The notes under the pieces are model-generated. The model worked only from the letters and a program-made list of their open reading frames with translations, made no database searches and was not told the DNA's origin. DNA of 64,000 nt, from positions 124,001 to 188,000 of the forward strand of contig NZ_CAMYMD010000059.1 in the NCBI RefSeq assembly GCF_947259555.1. Direction: 5' to 3'. Positions 1 through 7,072 of the stretch are shown piece after piece. Position numbers and translations under genes: made by a program. This DNA is from an uncultured Roseovarius sp. (GTDB lineage: Bacteria; Pseudomonadota; Alphaproteobacteria; Rhodobacterales; Rhodobacteraceae). Position 1 is the stretch's first letter. Each line of letters starts with the position of its first letter.

Positions 1-2
1 AG

Positions 3-362
3 GTCGAGACATCGCACGCCACCGATCCAAACACACCGCACGGCCTGACACAGGCACTTGAAGCGATGATTGCGGACTTGGAGGAACACATGCGCCGCGA
101 GGAGGAGGATGTCTTTGCCACGCTCGCGACCGGAGATGCGTCGGCAGGCGAAGGCATCGCCGGACTGCGGCATGATCACGAAGGACACGAAGCGGCATTG
201 AACCGGATCGCGGCGATCACGCATGGCTTTCGACTGCCCAGTTATGCCTGCCACAGCTGGGCTCGTCTCTATGCCGGTCTGGGTAAGCTGGCCGAGGATC
301 TCGACGAGCACAGATATCTCGAAGACAGTGTGCTCTTTCCACGTCTCCAGGCCGGACAATGA
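3..362 (+). CDS. RIC/YtfE-type di-iron repair protein, C-terminal part
   Basis: The reading frame is open to the left edge, so only the last 119 codons are present. The visible part carries the conserved C-terminal hemerythrin-like pattern of the RIC (ScdA/YtfE/DnrN) family: an H...REEEDVF stretch, then RHDHEGH, then an AC-W-LY segment and a final DEHRYLEDSVLFPR, which together supply His and Glu/Asp ligands to a di-iron site. RIC proteins repair iron-sulfur clusters damaged by NO or oxidants. Its stop overlaps the next start codon (ATGA), so it is translationally coupled to the folate gene. Its place ahead of ubiTUV, nnrS and nar genes fits a nitrosative-stress role. The N-terminal domain cannot be judged. 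Confidence 0.82.
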   Translation, partial: VETSHATDPNTPHGLTQALEAMIADLEEHMRREEEDVFATLATGDASAGEGIAGLRHDHEGHEAALNRIAAITHGFRLPSYACHSWARLYAGLGKLAEDLDEHRYLEDSVLFPRLQAGQ

Positions 363-1045
363 CCGACAGGCGCAAATATGCCTCGCCGCCCTGCATGGCG
401 GATGAGGTGGACCCCGCCTATTTCGACCCATCTGGCGTGGATGCAGATCAGGTGCGGGACGTGGCGCGCTGGCGTAGGGCGGAGCGGCAGCGGCTGGCCA
501 GGCTCCGCGACGACCTCGGGCAGGCGGGGCGCGCGCGAGTTTCCGAAGAAATCGCTAAACATCTTGCCGGGGTGCTGGAGGCGCGCGGGGCAGGGCAGGG
601 CACGGTTCTGTCGGGCTATTGGCCGATCAAGGGCGAGCCCGACCTGCGCCCGCTTTTGAAGGAGTTGCACGGCGCAGGCGTCACCATCGCCCTGCCGGTG
701 GTGGAGACGCGGGCCGCACCGTTGGTCTTCCGCCGCTGGACGCCAGAGACGAAGATGGTGCGTGGCGACTGGAACATTCCTGTGCCCCCGCCCGAGGCCG
801 AACTTCTCACGCCCGACATCACCCTGGCGCCCTGTCTCGGCTGGTCCGATGGGTGTTATAGGCTGGGCTGGGGCGGCGGGTATTTCGATCGCACGCTGGC
901 CGTGCTCGACCCGCGCCCCATCGTCATTGGCATCGCGCTTTCCTCTGCGCACCTGCCGACGATTTATCCGCAACCCCATGACATCCCGCTCGATCTCATC
1001 GTGAACGAGGCGGGTGTGTCCACCGAAAGAACGTCCAACTCATGA
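359..1045 (+). CDS. 5-formyltetrahydrofolate cyclo-ligase
   Basis: 228 residues. The family fold converts 5-formyl-THF to 5,10-methenyl-THF using ATP in the cytosol. The signature LGWGGGYFDR near residue 172 is the nucleotide/folate-binding motif of this family, and a basic N-terminal helix (RRAERQRLARLR) is also typical. About 45 residues precede the usual domain start, so the protein is slightly longer than the compact ~190-residue forms. The ATG overlaps the RIC stop and the gene's own stop overlaps ubiT, which places it firmly inside an anaerobic/NO-stress operon. Why a folate salvage enzyme sits here is not evident from the sequence. Confidence 0.88.
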   Translation: MTDRRKYASPPCMADEVDPAYFDPSGVDADQVRDVARWRRAERQRLARLRDDLGQAGRARVSEEIAKHLAGVLEARGAGQGTVLSGYWPIKGEPDLRPLLKELHGAGVTIALPVVETRAAPLVFRRWTPETKMVRGDWNIPVPPPEAELLTPDITLAPCLGWSDGCYRLGWGGGYFDRTLAVLDPRPIVIGIALSSAHLPTIYPQPHDIPLDLIVNEAGVSTERTSNS

Positions 1046-1572
1046 CCGACAGTAGTCAAAGCGTTTACCCGACCCGATTACCCGGCAGCGGGCTTTTCTC
1101 GCGGCTGGCGTGTGGTGCTTTGCAACCGCTCCTGTCGCGTGTTGCGCGGCGCATCGCTGCGCGGCACCCGTCGCTTTTCGCGCGGCTCGGGCCGCATCAG
1201 GGCACTGATTTCCTGATCGACCCGGTCGACATGCCTTTCGCCCTGCATCTTCGGCCCGACCCCGAAGCTCTGGTATTCCGGGTTGTGCCGCGCGATGCCG
1301 CGCCGCAGGCAGGCGCCACCATCCGGGGGCGATTCATGCTGCTTCTGGAACTGGTCGATTCCGAGGAAGACGGCGACGCCGCCTTCTTCTCACGCGATCT
1401 CGAGGTGACGGGCGATACCGAGGCGGTGGTACGGCTGCGCAATGCGCTCGATGATGTCGAGGGCTCCATCGCCGAGGAGACGGCGGCGATGTTCGGCCCG
1501 CCGGGTCGCGCCATCCTCGCGCGGCTCAGGCGCGGCTATTCCAATGACACGAACGAACAGGAGGTCGTATGA
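1042..1572 (+). CDS. ubiT: Anaerobic ubiquinone accessory factor UbiT (SCP2 domain)
   Basis: 176 residues with an SCP2-like sterol/lipid-binding domain. The segment around residues 55-140 (GTDFLIDPVDMPFALHLRP, GRFMLLLELVDSEEDGDAAFFSRDLEVTGDTEAVVRLRNALD) is the characteristic UbiT core. In E. coli UbiT works with UbiU and UbiV to make ubiquinone without oxygen, presumably binding the hydrophobic intermediates. The immediate downstream neighbours are ubiU and ubiV with 4-base overlaps, which makes the assignment secure. The pathway would supply quinone for the nitrate reductase encoded downstream. Confidence 0.88.
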   Translation: MTDSSQSVYPTRLPGSGLFSRLACGALQPLLSRVARRIAARHPSLFARLGPHQGTDFLIDPVDMPFALHLRPDPEALVFRVVPRDAAPQAGATIRGRFMLLLELVDSEEDGDAAFFSRDLEVTGDTEAVVRLRNALDDVEGSIAEETAAMFGPPGRAILARLRRGYSNDTNEQEVV

Positions 1573-2567
1573 GCCTTGCCGAACTAATCTGCCCCGCAGG
1601 CACCCCCGCAGCACTCCGCACTGCCGTCGATGCGGGCGCAGACGCGGTCTATTGCGGTTTTCAGGATGCCACCAACGCGCGCAATTTTCCGGGGCTGAAC
1701 TTTACCCCCGACGAGTTGGCCGAGGCGGTGACCTATGCCCATGCGCGCGGCACCAAGGTGCTTCTCGCGCTCAACACCTACCCGCCGGCGGGCAAGGTCG
1801 ATCTCTGGCGGCAGGCGGCGGATCTGGGCGTGCGGCTTGGGGTGGATGCCTTCATCGTGGCCGATATGGGCGTCGCCGATTACATCGCGCGCACCCATCC
1901 GCAGGCGCGGCTGCACCTGTCGGTGCAAGCGGCGGCCTCCTCCCCTGAGGCGATCCGCTATTATTGCGAGCATTTCGGCGTGCGGCGCGTGGTGCTGCCG
2001 CGAATCCTGACCATTCCGGAAATCCGCCAGATCAAGCGCGAGATTCCCTGCGAGATCGAGACCTTCATCTTCGGCAATCACGGGCTGATGGTCGAGGGGC
2101 GGTGCAGCCTCACGAATTACCTCACCGGGCAGTCGACCAATATGGACGGCGTCTGCTCGCCCGCCTCGGATGTCGAATATGCCCGGCACGAGGACGGCGC
2201 GATGTCGTCGCAGCTTGCGGGCTTTACTATCGACCGGTTCGGGCCGCAGGAAAAGGCGGGCTACCCCACGATCTGCAAGGGCCGCTACACCGCGCCGCAT
2301 CGGCCCGAGGGCTATTACGCCTTCGAGGAACCGGTAAGCCTCAATCTGTCGCGGCTCTTGCCGGACCTGATCGAGGCGGGCGTGCATGCCTTCAAGATCG
2401 AGGGGCGGCAGCGGTCAAAATCCTACGTTCGCGGCGTGGTGCGCGCATTCCGGGCGGCTGTGGACGATATCCGGGCAGGGCGGCAGGCCAACATGGCCGA
2501 TCTGGTCGCGCTGACCGAGGGGCAGAAACAGACGCAGGGCGCGTTCGAGACGAAGAAATGGCGGTAA
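1569..2567 (+). CDS. ubiU: O2-independent ubiquinone hydroxylase subunit UbiU (U32 family)
   Basis: 332 residues, peptidase-U32-type TIM barrel starting LICPAGTPAALRTAVDAGAD. UbiU and UbiV form a heterodimer, each with a 4Fe-4S cluster, that hydroxylates ubiquinone precursors without oxygen. The expected cluster region is present: EGRC (Cys179), GVCSP (Cys196) and TICKGR (Cys236). The usual first ligand, seven residues before the EGRC cysteine, is replaced: the local sequence is FGNHGLMVEGRC, giving Gly172 with His171 beside it, so only three of the four canonical cysteines are seen. The gene overlaps ubiT by four bases and is followed at once by ubiV. Confidence 0.92.
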   Translation: MSLAELICPAGTPAALRTAVDAGADAVYCGFQDATNARNFPGLNFTPDELAEAVTYAHARGTKVLLALNTYPPAGKVDLWRQAADLGVRLGVDAFIVADMGVADYIARTHPQARLHLSVQAAASSPEAIRYYCEHFGVRRVVLPRILTIPEIRQIKREIPCEIETFIFGNHGLMVEGRCSLTNYLTGQSTNMDGVCSPASDVEYARHEDGAMSSQLAGFTIDRFGPQEKAGYPTICKGRYTAPHRPEGYYAFEEPVSLNLSRLLPDLIEAGVHAFKIEGRQRSKSYVRGVVRAFRAAVDDIRAGRQANMADLVALTEGQKQTQGAFETKKWR

Positions 2568-2572
2568 AAGAC

Positions 2573-3484
2573 ATGACGAAACTGACCCTTGGCCCCATCG
2601 CCTATCACTGGTCCGCCGAGACGCGGCGCGATTTCTACGCGCGCATCGCCGACGAGGCGCCGGTGGACGAGGTCTATCTCGGCGAGGTGATCTGCTCCAA
2701 GCGCGCGCCCTTCCACGAGGGCGATCTGCCCGAGACCATCGACCGGCTGGAGCGTGCCGGCAAGACGGTGATCGTCTCTACGCTCGCCGAGGTGATGCTG
2801 ACGCGCGAGCGTAAGGCGACCGCCGATCTGGCGGCGATGGAGCCCCCCGAGATCGAGGTGAACAACGCCGCAGGGCTTTATGCACGGGGCGCGCGCCCGC
2901 ACCGGATTGGTCCATTCATGAATGCCTATAACGAGGCAACGATCGCATGGATGGCCGGGCAGGGCGCAACCCATGTCTGCCTGCCTGCGGAACTGCCGGG
3001 CCCTGCGATCGCCGTGGCGGCGCAGGCGGCGCACGATCTGGGGTTGGGGGTCGAGGTGCAGGTCTTCGGCCGCGCCTCGCTCGCGGTTTCGGCGCGCTGC
3101 TATCATGCCCGCGCGCATGGCCGGACCAAGGACAATTGTCAGTTCGTCTGCGAGGAGGATCCCGACGGGATGCCGCTCAGGACGCGCGACGACGCGCCGA
3201 TCCTGCGGGTGAACGGCATCCAGACCCAATCCGAGAGCTATCTCGGCCTCCTGCCCGAGTCGGGCCAGTTGGTGGCCGATGGTGTGACGCACCTGCGGCT
3301 CATGCCGCAGGCGGTCGACATGGTAGCGGTGGCGGAAGTGTTTCGCGACGTGCTGCATGGGGGACTGGCGGTTGAAGAGGCGGATAACCGACTTTGCTTG
3401 CTCACCGGGTCCTCGACCCTGAGCAACGGCTTTTATCACGGTGCGGCGGGCTATCGCCGGATCGCCATGGCGGCGCAGACATGA
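2573..3484 (+). CDS. ubiV: O2-independent ubiquinone hydroxylase subunit UbiV
   Basis: 303 residues from the ATG at 2573 (MTKLTLGPIAYHW); an in-frame ATG at 2558 overlapping ubiU is the alternative. The U32-type protein shows all four UbiV cluster cysteines: Cys41 in EVICSKR and the C-x12-C-x3-C pattern in ARCYHARAHG...NCQFVC. The partner UbiU is encoded directly upstream. Together with UbiT it would let ubiquinone be made during denitrifying growth. The short spacing and common strand make ubiT-ubiU-ubiV a single unit, probably read through from the RIC and cyclo-ligase genes. Confidence 0.92.
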   Translation: MTKLTLGPIAYHWSAETRRDFYARIADEAPVDEVYLGEVICSKRAPFHEGDLPETIDRLERAGKTVIVSTLAEVMLTRERKATADLAAMEPPEIEVNNAAGLYARGARPHRIGPFMNAYNEATIAWMAGQGATHVCLPAELPGPAIAVAAQAAHDLGLGVEVQVFGRASLAVSARCYHARAHGRTKDNCQFVCEEDPDGMPLRTRDDAPILRVNGIQTQSESYLGLLPESGQLVADGVTHLRLMPQAVDMVAVAEVFRDVLHGGLAVEEADNRLCLLTGSSTLSNGFYHGAAGYRRIAMAAQT

Positions 3485-3505
3485 CGGCGCGAGGGAGACG
3501 ATCAA

Positions 3506-4714
3506 ATGGCGACAACGACGGCTGAACGGATGCGCGCATGGCGCGGTCCGGCGATCCTGACCTACGGATTTCGCCCGTTCTTTTTCGGGGCGGCGGTGTG
3601 GGCGGCGCTGTCTATGGTGCTCTGGGTGCCGATGCTGTCGGGGCGTGTGAGCTTGCCGACGGCCTTCGACCCGGTCAGCTGGCACGCTCACGAATTCCTG
3701 TTCGGCTATCTTGGTGCGGTGGTCGCGGGGTTTCTGCTGACTGCGGTGCCGAACTGGACCGGTCGCCTGCCGCTGGTGGGCTGGCCGCTGGGCGGGCTTG
3801 CCGTGCTGTGGCTGCTGGGACGACTGGCGGTGGCGCTCTCCCTGGCCTTGCCGCCGCTCTTTGTCGCCGTGGCCGATCTGGCCTTCCCGGTGGTTCTCGG
3901 AGCGGTGATCCTCCGCGAGATCGTCGCAGGCAAGAACTGGCGGAACCTGATCGTGCTGGCAATGCTGGCGGTCTTCGCGCTTGCGAACGCGGTCTTTCAT
4001 TTGGAGGCTGCGCGCGGTGATTACGCCGCACAAGGCTATGGTCTGCGGCTCGGCCTTGGCGCGGGCATCATGATGATCGCGGTGATCGGCGGGCGCATCG
4101 TGCCCTCCTTCACCCGCAACTGGCTGGCCAAACGCGGGCCGGGGCGTCTGCCGGTGCCGCCGATGCAGACGTTTGACAAGCTGTCGCTGCTGGCGCTGCT
4201 GGCCGCGCTGCTGGCCTGGGTCGCAGCCCCGTATCATGCTGCAAGCGGCCTCGCCCTGCTGCTTGCGGGGCTGATGCATCTGATCCGCCTTGCCCGCTGG
4301 GCCGGAGATCGGACCCTGGCCGAGCCGCTGGTGACGGTGCTGCATATAGCTTATGCCTTTCTGCCGCTTGGCGCGCTTGCGCTCGGTGTCGAAATCCTGT
4401 CGCCCGGCGGTCTCGGAATGGCCGGGGCGCAGCATCTGTGGATGGCTGGCGCAACAGGGTTGATGACGCTGGCGGTGATGACCCGTGCCACGCTGGGGCA
4501 TACAGGTCAGGCTTTGAGCGCGGGGCCCGGCACCATCGCGATCTACATAGCGCTCGTGCTGGCCGTTCTGGCCAGGGCTGCTGCGGGTCTCTGGCCCGAC
4601 CAGGCGGCATGGCTGCACGGTCTGTCGGGTCTGACCTGGATCACGGCGTTCGGTGGCTTCGCACTGCTCTACGGTCGGGTTCTGCTGCGCCCGCCCGCCG
4701 CAAAGCCGGTCTGA
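3506..4714 (+). CDS. nnrS: NnrS family heme-copper membrane protein
   Basis: 402 residues, about 12 hydrophobic helices. The family hallmark is the N-terminal YGFRPFFFGAA followed by WHAHEFLFGYLGAVVAGFLLTAVPNWTGR, which contains candidate heme ligands. NnrS proteins are linked to NO metabolism in denitrifiers and protect cells from NO stress; the biochemical activity is not settled. Start chosen at 3506 because a GGGAGA ribosome site sits at the right distance. Twenty-one bases separate it from ubiV, and nnrU follows eleven bases later, the usual pairing in alphaproteobacterial denitrification clusters. Confidence 0.93.
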   Translation: MATTTAERMRAWRGPAILTYGFRPFFFGAAVWAALSMVLWVPMLSGRVSLPTAFDPVSWHAHEFLFGYLGAVVAGFLLTAVPNWTGRLPLVGWPLGGLAVLWLLGRLAVALSLALPPLFVAVADLAFPVVLGAVILREIVAGKNWRNLIVLAMLAVFALANAVFHLEAARGDYAAQGYGLRLGLGAGIMMIAVIGGRIVPSFTRNWLAKRGPGRLPVPPMQTFDKLSLLALLAALLAWVAAPYHAASGLALLLAGLMHLIRLARWAGDRTLAEPLVTVLHIAYAFLPLGALALGVEILSPGGLGMAGAQHLWMAGATGLMTLAVMTRATLGHTGQALSAGPGTIAIYIALVLAVLARAAAGLWPDQAAWLHGLSGLTWITAFGGFALLYGRVLLRPPAAKPV

Positions 4715-4725
4715 GGAGATCGCGC

Positions 4726-5388
4726 ATGGGATGGGGCGAATACGCACTGGCCTTCGGGGCATTCTTTCTCACGCATTCGGTGCCGATCCGCCCGCCTGTG
4801 CGGCCCTGGCTGGTGGCGCGCCTTGGGCATGCCGGGTTCGGTCTCATATATTCGGCGCTGTCGCTCGGTGTGCTGGCCTGGCTCATCGGGGCGGCGGGGC
4901 GCGCGCCCTACCTGCCGCTCTGGCCCTGGGCCCCTTGGCAGAACCATGTGGTGCTTATGGTGATGCTGCCGGTCTGCCTGATCCTTGCGCTTGCCATCGC
5001 GCGGCCCAATCCGTTTTCCTTCGGGGGTGCGCAGAACGACCGCTTCGATCCTGCGCGGCCTGGTCTCATGCGACTGACGCGCCATCCGCTCCTTCTGGCG
5101 CTCGCGCTCTGGGCTGGGGCGCACCTGCTGGCCAACGGTGATCTGGCGCATGGGATCCTCTTCGGCACCTTCGCAGGTTTTGCCTTGCTCGGCATGCGCC
5201 TCATCGACCGGCGCAGGCGACGCGAGATGGGCGCAGACTGGAAACAGCTCGACGCAGCGCGCCGCCACGCGCCGCCCCGTCCGATATCGTGGCCCGGCGC
5301 GTGTCTCCGCCTCACCCTCGGTGGGGGGCTCTATGCGACGCTGCTCTGGCTGCATCCGTGGCTGTTCGGGGTGAGCCCGTTATCGTGA
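4726..5388 (+). CDS. nnrU: NnrU family membrane protein
   Basis: 220 residues, about six membrane helices. It begins MGWGEYALAFGAFFLTHSVP and contains the NnrU pattern of a short-chain methyltransferase-like membrane fold with RLTRHPLLLALALWAGAHLLANGD. NnrU is required for normal nitrite/NO reductase expression or activity in Rhodobacter, but its reaction is unknown. A GAGGAGA site lies just ahead of the ATG. It closes the + strand series that starts with the RIC gene. Confidence 0.9.
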   Translation: MGWGEYALAFGAFFLTHSVPIRPPVRPWLVARLGHAGFGLIYSALSLGVLAWLIGAAGRAPYLPLWPWAPWQNHVVLMVMLPVCLILALAIARPNPFSFGGAQNDRFDPARPGLMRLTRHPLLLALALWAGAHLLANGDLAHGILFGTFAGFALLGMRLIDRRRRREMGADWKQLDAARRHAPPRPISWPGACLRLTLGGGLYATLLWLHPWLFGVSPLS

Positions 5389-5470
5389 TCGGAAGATCGT
5401 TCCGTGAGACGCGACCTCGACTGCCTTTTGTGGTAAACTAACCTGCGAAATTGGATATTCGGGGTGCTCT

Positions 5471-5767
5471 ATGCCCGCACTGACGCGCAATACGCTTACC
5501 ATCAACGCATTCGAAGACCGAATGCGCCTACGTCGCCGCATGTTCTCGCGAAACGGGGTCAGTCTCGCGGCGCTGCACGCGACAGGCGATCTGGCTGACA
5601 CCGCGCGCCGGACCGTAGAGACCTGCCTCGCCTGTACCTCCGATGACGCCTGTGGCAGGTGGCTCGAAGCGGGACCGGTCCATACAGGCATCCCCCAATT
5701 CTGCCACAACAGGACTCTGATCGAAGCGCTGCGAAATGATGCGCGGATCAGACTGGAGGACACATAA
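5471..5767 (+). CDS. DUF6455 family protein
   Basis: 98 residues. It has the small cysteine-bearing layout of DUF6455: CLACTSDDACGRWLE then PQFCHNRTLIEAL. Four cysteines in this spacing suggest a metal or disulfide site, but no function is known. Such proteins are common beside denitrification and heme genes in Rhodobacterales. It lies 82 bases after nnrU with its own possible promoter in the gap, and convergent to the AhpD-like gene. Confidence 0.72.
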   Translation: MPALTRNTLTINAFEDRMRLRRRMFSRNGVSLAALHATGDLADTARRTVETCLACTSDDACGRWLEAGPVHTGIPQFCHNRTLIEALRNDARIRLEDT

Positions 5768-5794
5768 ATACCCGGCCCATGCGGACGGGACGCA

Positions 5795-6106
5795 TCACCC
5801 AGTGATATCCTCGATCCAGGTCTTTGCGGCCACCGCGCGTGGCAAGCCGAGCGGGCCGATGGCCAGCATCGCGACTTGGTTGAGAGCCTCCGTTTCGATT
5901 CCCTCCGATTTTGCACGGCGCGTATGCGAATGCACCGCTCCTTCCGATCTCGCACCAATGGCGAGGGCGAGCTTCACCAATCGGATTTCACGCTCTGTCA
6001 GCGGCCCGCATGTGCCGGTTGCAGAGCCGAGAGCGGCATAGGCCTGCCAGATATCAGGGTACTGCTCTGCCAAGTCTCCGGCCGCACCGGGCATTTGCTT
6101 GGACAT
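5795..6106 (-). CDS. Carboxymuconolactone decarboxylase (AhpD-like) family protein
   Basis: 103 residues from the ATG at 6106, chosen because an AGGAGA site precedes it by a few bases; an upstream in-frame ATG at 6133 would overlap the regulator gene. The helical AhpD-like core is visible (EREIRLVKLALAIGARSEGAVHSHTRRAKSEGIE). The catalytic CxxC of true AhpD is absent; only the histidine region remains. It follows the Crp/Fnr gene by ten bases and is probably co-transcribed with it. The role is unknown; family members handle peroxides or act on lactones. Confidence 0.78.
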   Translation of the reverse strand: MSKQMPGAAGDLAEQYPDIWQAYAALGSATGTCGPLTEREIRLVKLALAIGARSEGAVHSHTRRAKSEGIETEALNQVAMLAIGPLGLPRAVAAKTWIEDITG

Positions 6107-6116
6107 GATTGTCTCC

Positions 6117-6824
6117 TTATGCTTTGGGGTCATCTATCAATGGGTTTGGCTGAGCGAAGCGTTCGAGACTGGTCCGGTCTGCAATTCGAACTCTTGTCCC
6201 CGTTGCGGCGACGCCATGGGGATGAAGGCCCTTGAAGGCCCGGCTAAGATGTTCCGGCGTCATGCCGAGCACCGAGGCGAGGCGGCGCTTTTCGAAGCCC
6301 AGCTCGAACTCGGGTTGCCCACCCGCCCGCGCCTGCGCGCGCAGCAGGTAATTTGCCAGCCGTTCCGATGATGTGCGCAGCTTGAGGTCCTTCTGCGCCT
6401 TGATGACTGAGCGATAGCATAGCGCAAGTTCGGTCACGATGGCGCGGGCAAAGTCGCTGTCGGTATCGAATATGGCGCGGACCTCGACACTCGGAATAAG
6501 GGCGATGCGGCTTTTCTCAAGGGTCCGGGCCGACATCAGATAGGGCTGTTCGCGTATCGTGGCGGCGAGAATGAAGGTCGAGACGGGCCGCACGGTCGCC
6601 ATGCTGGTTTCCCTTCCGTTCCACGCCGAAAACAGATCGACCGACCCGGACACCAGCACATGCAAAAAGTCGCTGGGATCGCCCTCTGTGATCAGGTCGA
6701 TCTGCGGCGGAAAGGTTTGCACGAAGGCACCGCGCATCAGCGTCTGGAAATGCTCCTGCGCCATGGCATCGAACAGATGCAGCTTTCGGATATCCTCGTG
6801 GATGAAATCAGGCATCCATGTCAC
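6117..6824 (-). CDS. Crp/Fnr family transcription regulator, Dnr-like
   Basis: 235 residues with an N-terminal cyclic-nucleotide-type beta barrel (EGDPSDFLHVLVSGSVDLF) and a C-terminal helix-turn-helix (KRRLASVLGMTPEHLSRAFKGL). The recognition helix has the E-x-x-S-R pattern of FNR/Dnr proteins that bind TTGAT-N4-ATCAA. It lacks the N-terminal cysteines that hold the FNR iron-sulfur cluster, so a Dnr-type NO (heme) sensor is the better guess. Divergent from narK; a near-perfect box lies 40-53 bases ahead of its start. It probably controls itself and the nar operon. Confidence 0.85.
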   Translation of the reverse strand: MTWMPDFIHEDIRKLHLFDAMAQEHFQTLMRGAFVQTFPPQIDLITEGDPSDFLHVLVSGSVDLFSAWNGRETSMATVRPVSTFILAATIREQPYLMSARTLEKSRIALIPSVEVRAIFDTDSDFARAIVTELALCYRSVIKAQKDLKLRTSSERLANYLLRAQARAGGQPEFELGFEKRRLASVLGMTPEHLSRAFKGLHPHGVAATGTRVRIADRTSLERFAQPNPLIDDPKA

Positions 6825-6863
6825 TTTCCGGCTTTTGTCCTTTCGTGTTTATCGCAGCCGCAA

Positions 6864-6877
6864 TTGACAAACATCAA
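6864..6877. promoter_or_regulatory. FNR/Dnr box upstream of the dnr-like gene
   Basis: TTGACAAACATCAA, that is TTGAC-N4-ATCAA, one base from the FNR/Dnr consensus. It is closest to the - strand regulator start (6824) and may give autoregulation. Confidence 0.7.
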
Positions 6878-6979
6878 GGGCCAAGCTGATCTTTATCTCC
6901 CGGTCATTCGTTTCAGTTAGATTGAACAGTTGATAAATGATAATAAGTCATTCATTTCAAATGATTTTTGGCATTTTAT

Positions 6980-6993
6980 CTGATTCAGATCAA
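6980..6993. promoter_or_regulatory. FNR/Dnr box upstream of narK
   Basis: CTGATTCAGATCAA, CTGAT-N4-ATCAA, one mismatch to consensus. Its centre is about 86 bases before the narK ATG. If it activates from -41.5, the transcript would start near 7028, leaving a leader of about 45 bases. Confidence 0.65.
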
Positions 6994-7072
6994 ATCATGC
7001 GTTTGCCTGGCTCGATAGATTTGACCGAGGGTCTCGAAGGGAGTCCCACGTCAATATGCCGGAGACCTTGCC

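Noticed and set aside
2423-4762. A 779-codon open frame on the - strand
   Set aside because: Lies antisense to ubiV and nnrS, which have clear family motifs; the product is Arg/His/Gln-rich shadow sequence typical of high-GC DNA.
5795-6106. True AhpD peroxidase
   Set aside because: The catalytic CxxC is missing; only the fold is shared.
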